Assembly: GCA_903871605.1 (NCBI GenBank)
Contig: CAIQHF010000053.1
Coordinates: 23,058-87,057, forward strand
Direction of reading: 5' to 3'
DNA from: an uncultured Sphingomonadaceae bacterium
Lineage (GTDB): Bacteria > Pseudomonadota > Alphaproteobacteria > Sphingomonadales > Sphingomonadaceae
DNA length: 64,000 bases
The number at the start of each line of letters is the position of its first letter. Position 1 is the first letter of the stretch. A model generated the notes under the pieces. The model did not search any database and had not been told where the DNA came from. It saw only the letters and a program-made list of their open reading frames with translations. Shown here piece after piece: positions 63,719-64,000 of this stretch. The position numbers and the translations under genes are program-made.

Positions 63719-64000
63719 TGTGGATCGGCGTGGAAAAAGGACCCCGGTAGCGGGGTGATCGGCGTCGAAAAAGGACCCCTCATCCCGGTGGTCTAGGCTG
63801 CGCGCTTGGCGGATGTCAGGCGGCGAGATCGGGATGTTGGTCTTGGAGACGGTGTTGAAGATCCGCCGCGAGTTCGCGGCGGGGACAGCCATGAAGGCGA
63901 TAGCGCGGGACCTGCATCTGTCACGCAAGGTGGTGCGCAAGGCGATCCGCGAGCCGGAGGCGGACTTTACGTATCGACGTGTGGTTCAGCCGTTGCCGAA
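63719..64000 (+). mobile_element. IS21-family insertion sequence, left end (partial)
   Basis: The element begins TGTGGATCGG and shows two 23-nt direct repeats, 63723-63745 and 63757-63779, differing at one position and spaced 34 nt apart, as in the end-repeat region bound by IS21 transposase. The istA frame follows. The element continues past the window, so the right end, istB and target-site duplication cannot be seen. It interrupts the decayed small gene. Confidence 0.85.
63813..64000 (+). CDS. istA: IS21-family transposase IstA, N-terminal part (cut by window end)
   Basis: Residues 1-62 of a DDE transposase. The N-terminal helix-turn-helix reads TAMKAIARDLHLSRKVVRKA, followed by the usual IS21 linker ending RVVQPLP. 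The start is ATG at 63813; the frame is open to the window edge. Needed with IstB for transposition of the element. Confidence 0.85.
   Translation, partial: MSGGEIGMLVLETVLKIRREFAAGTAMKAIARDLHLSRKVVRKAIREPEADFTYRRVVQPLP

Overview
The window is GC-rich chromosomal DNA, most likely from a sphingomonad (Sphingomonadales, Alphaproteobacteria). The protein sequences, the dense overlapping gene packing and two kinds of dispersed palindromic repeat point that way. This rests on recognising families by eye, not on a database search.

Region 1 (1-10.8 kb) is mostly housekeeping: pheT (cut by the window start), pheS, rplT and rpmI in their usual cluster, with a small GIY-YIG nuclease gene and palindromic repeats inserted among them. 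An AsmA-like protein, a HisN-type phosphatase, a VOC protein and two exported peptidases (M28 and S10) follow.

Region 2 (10.8-55.7 kb) is a very large locus for a cell-surface polysaccharide exported by an ABC transporter (Kps type). It holds Kdo supply (kdsA, kpsF/kdsD, kdsB plus a histidine phosphatase), Kdo-linker enzymes (KpsC-like, KpsS), and export parts (KpsM, KpsE, a KpsD-like lipoprotein, and KpsT about 14 kb from KpsM). It also holds about nine glycosyltransferases, several of them TPR-GT4 paralogues, and sugar-nucleotide genes: gmd-rmd for GDP-D-rhamnose and rfbACDB for dTDP-L-rhamnose. Decoration and tailoring genes are two Fe(II)/2-oxoglutarate oxygenase-like proteins, a fatty-acid hydroxylase, an LTA-synthase-like enzyme, an FkbM methyltransferase, two exported beta-helix proteins and a sulfotransferase carrying a long repeat-built coiled coil. 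The last resembles in architecture the chain-terminator/molecular-ruler proteins of ABC-exported O antigens.

Region 3 (55.9 kb to the end) is a mobile element with visibly lower GC. It begins exactly at a 45-nt 3' half of a tRNA-Gly(GCC) gene, which is its attachment site. It encodes a 906-residue family B DNA polymerase with intact exonuclease and polymerase motifs, resembling the primer-independent polymerases of pipolins. It also encodes a lipoprotein, a small HUH/Rep-like protein, an iteron-like intergenic region, and an RHH regulator followed by two tiny overlapping genes. A reverse-strand cargo pair (a membrane-anchored HEPN-like protein and an acidic partner) is flanked by diverged direct copies of the tiny genes. 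The right-hand copy is frameshifted and then interrupted by an IS21-family insertion that runs off the window. No integrase is visible, so the right end of the element and the intact tRNA-Gly should lie beyond 64 kb.
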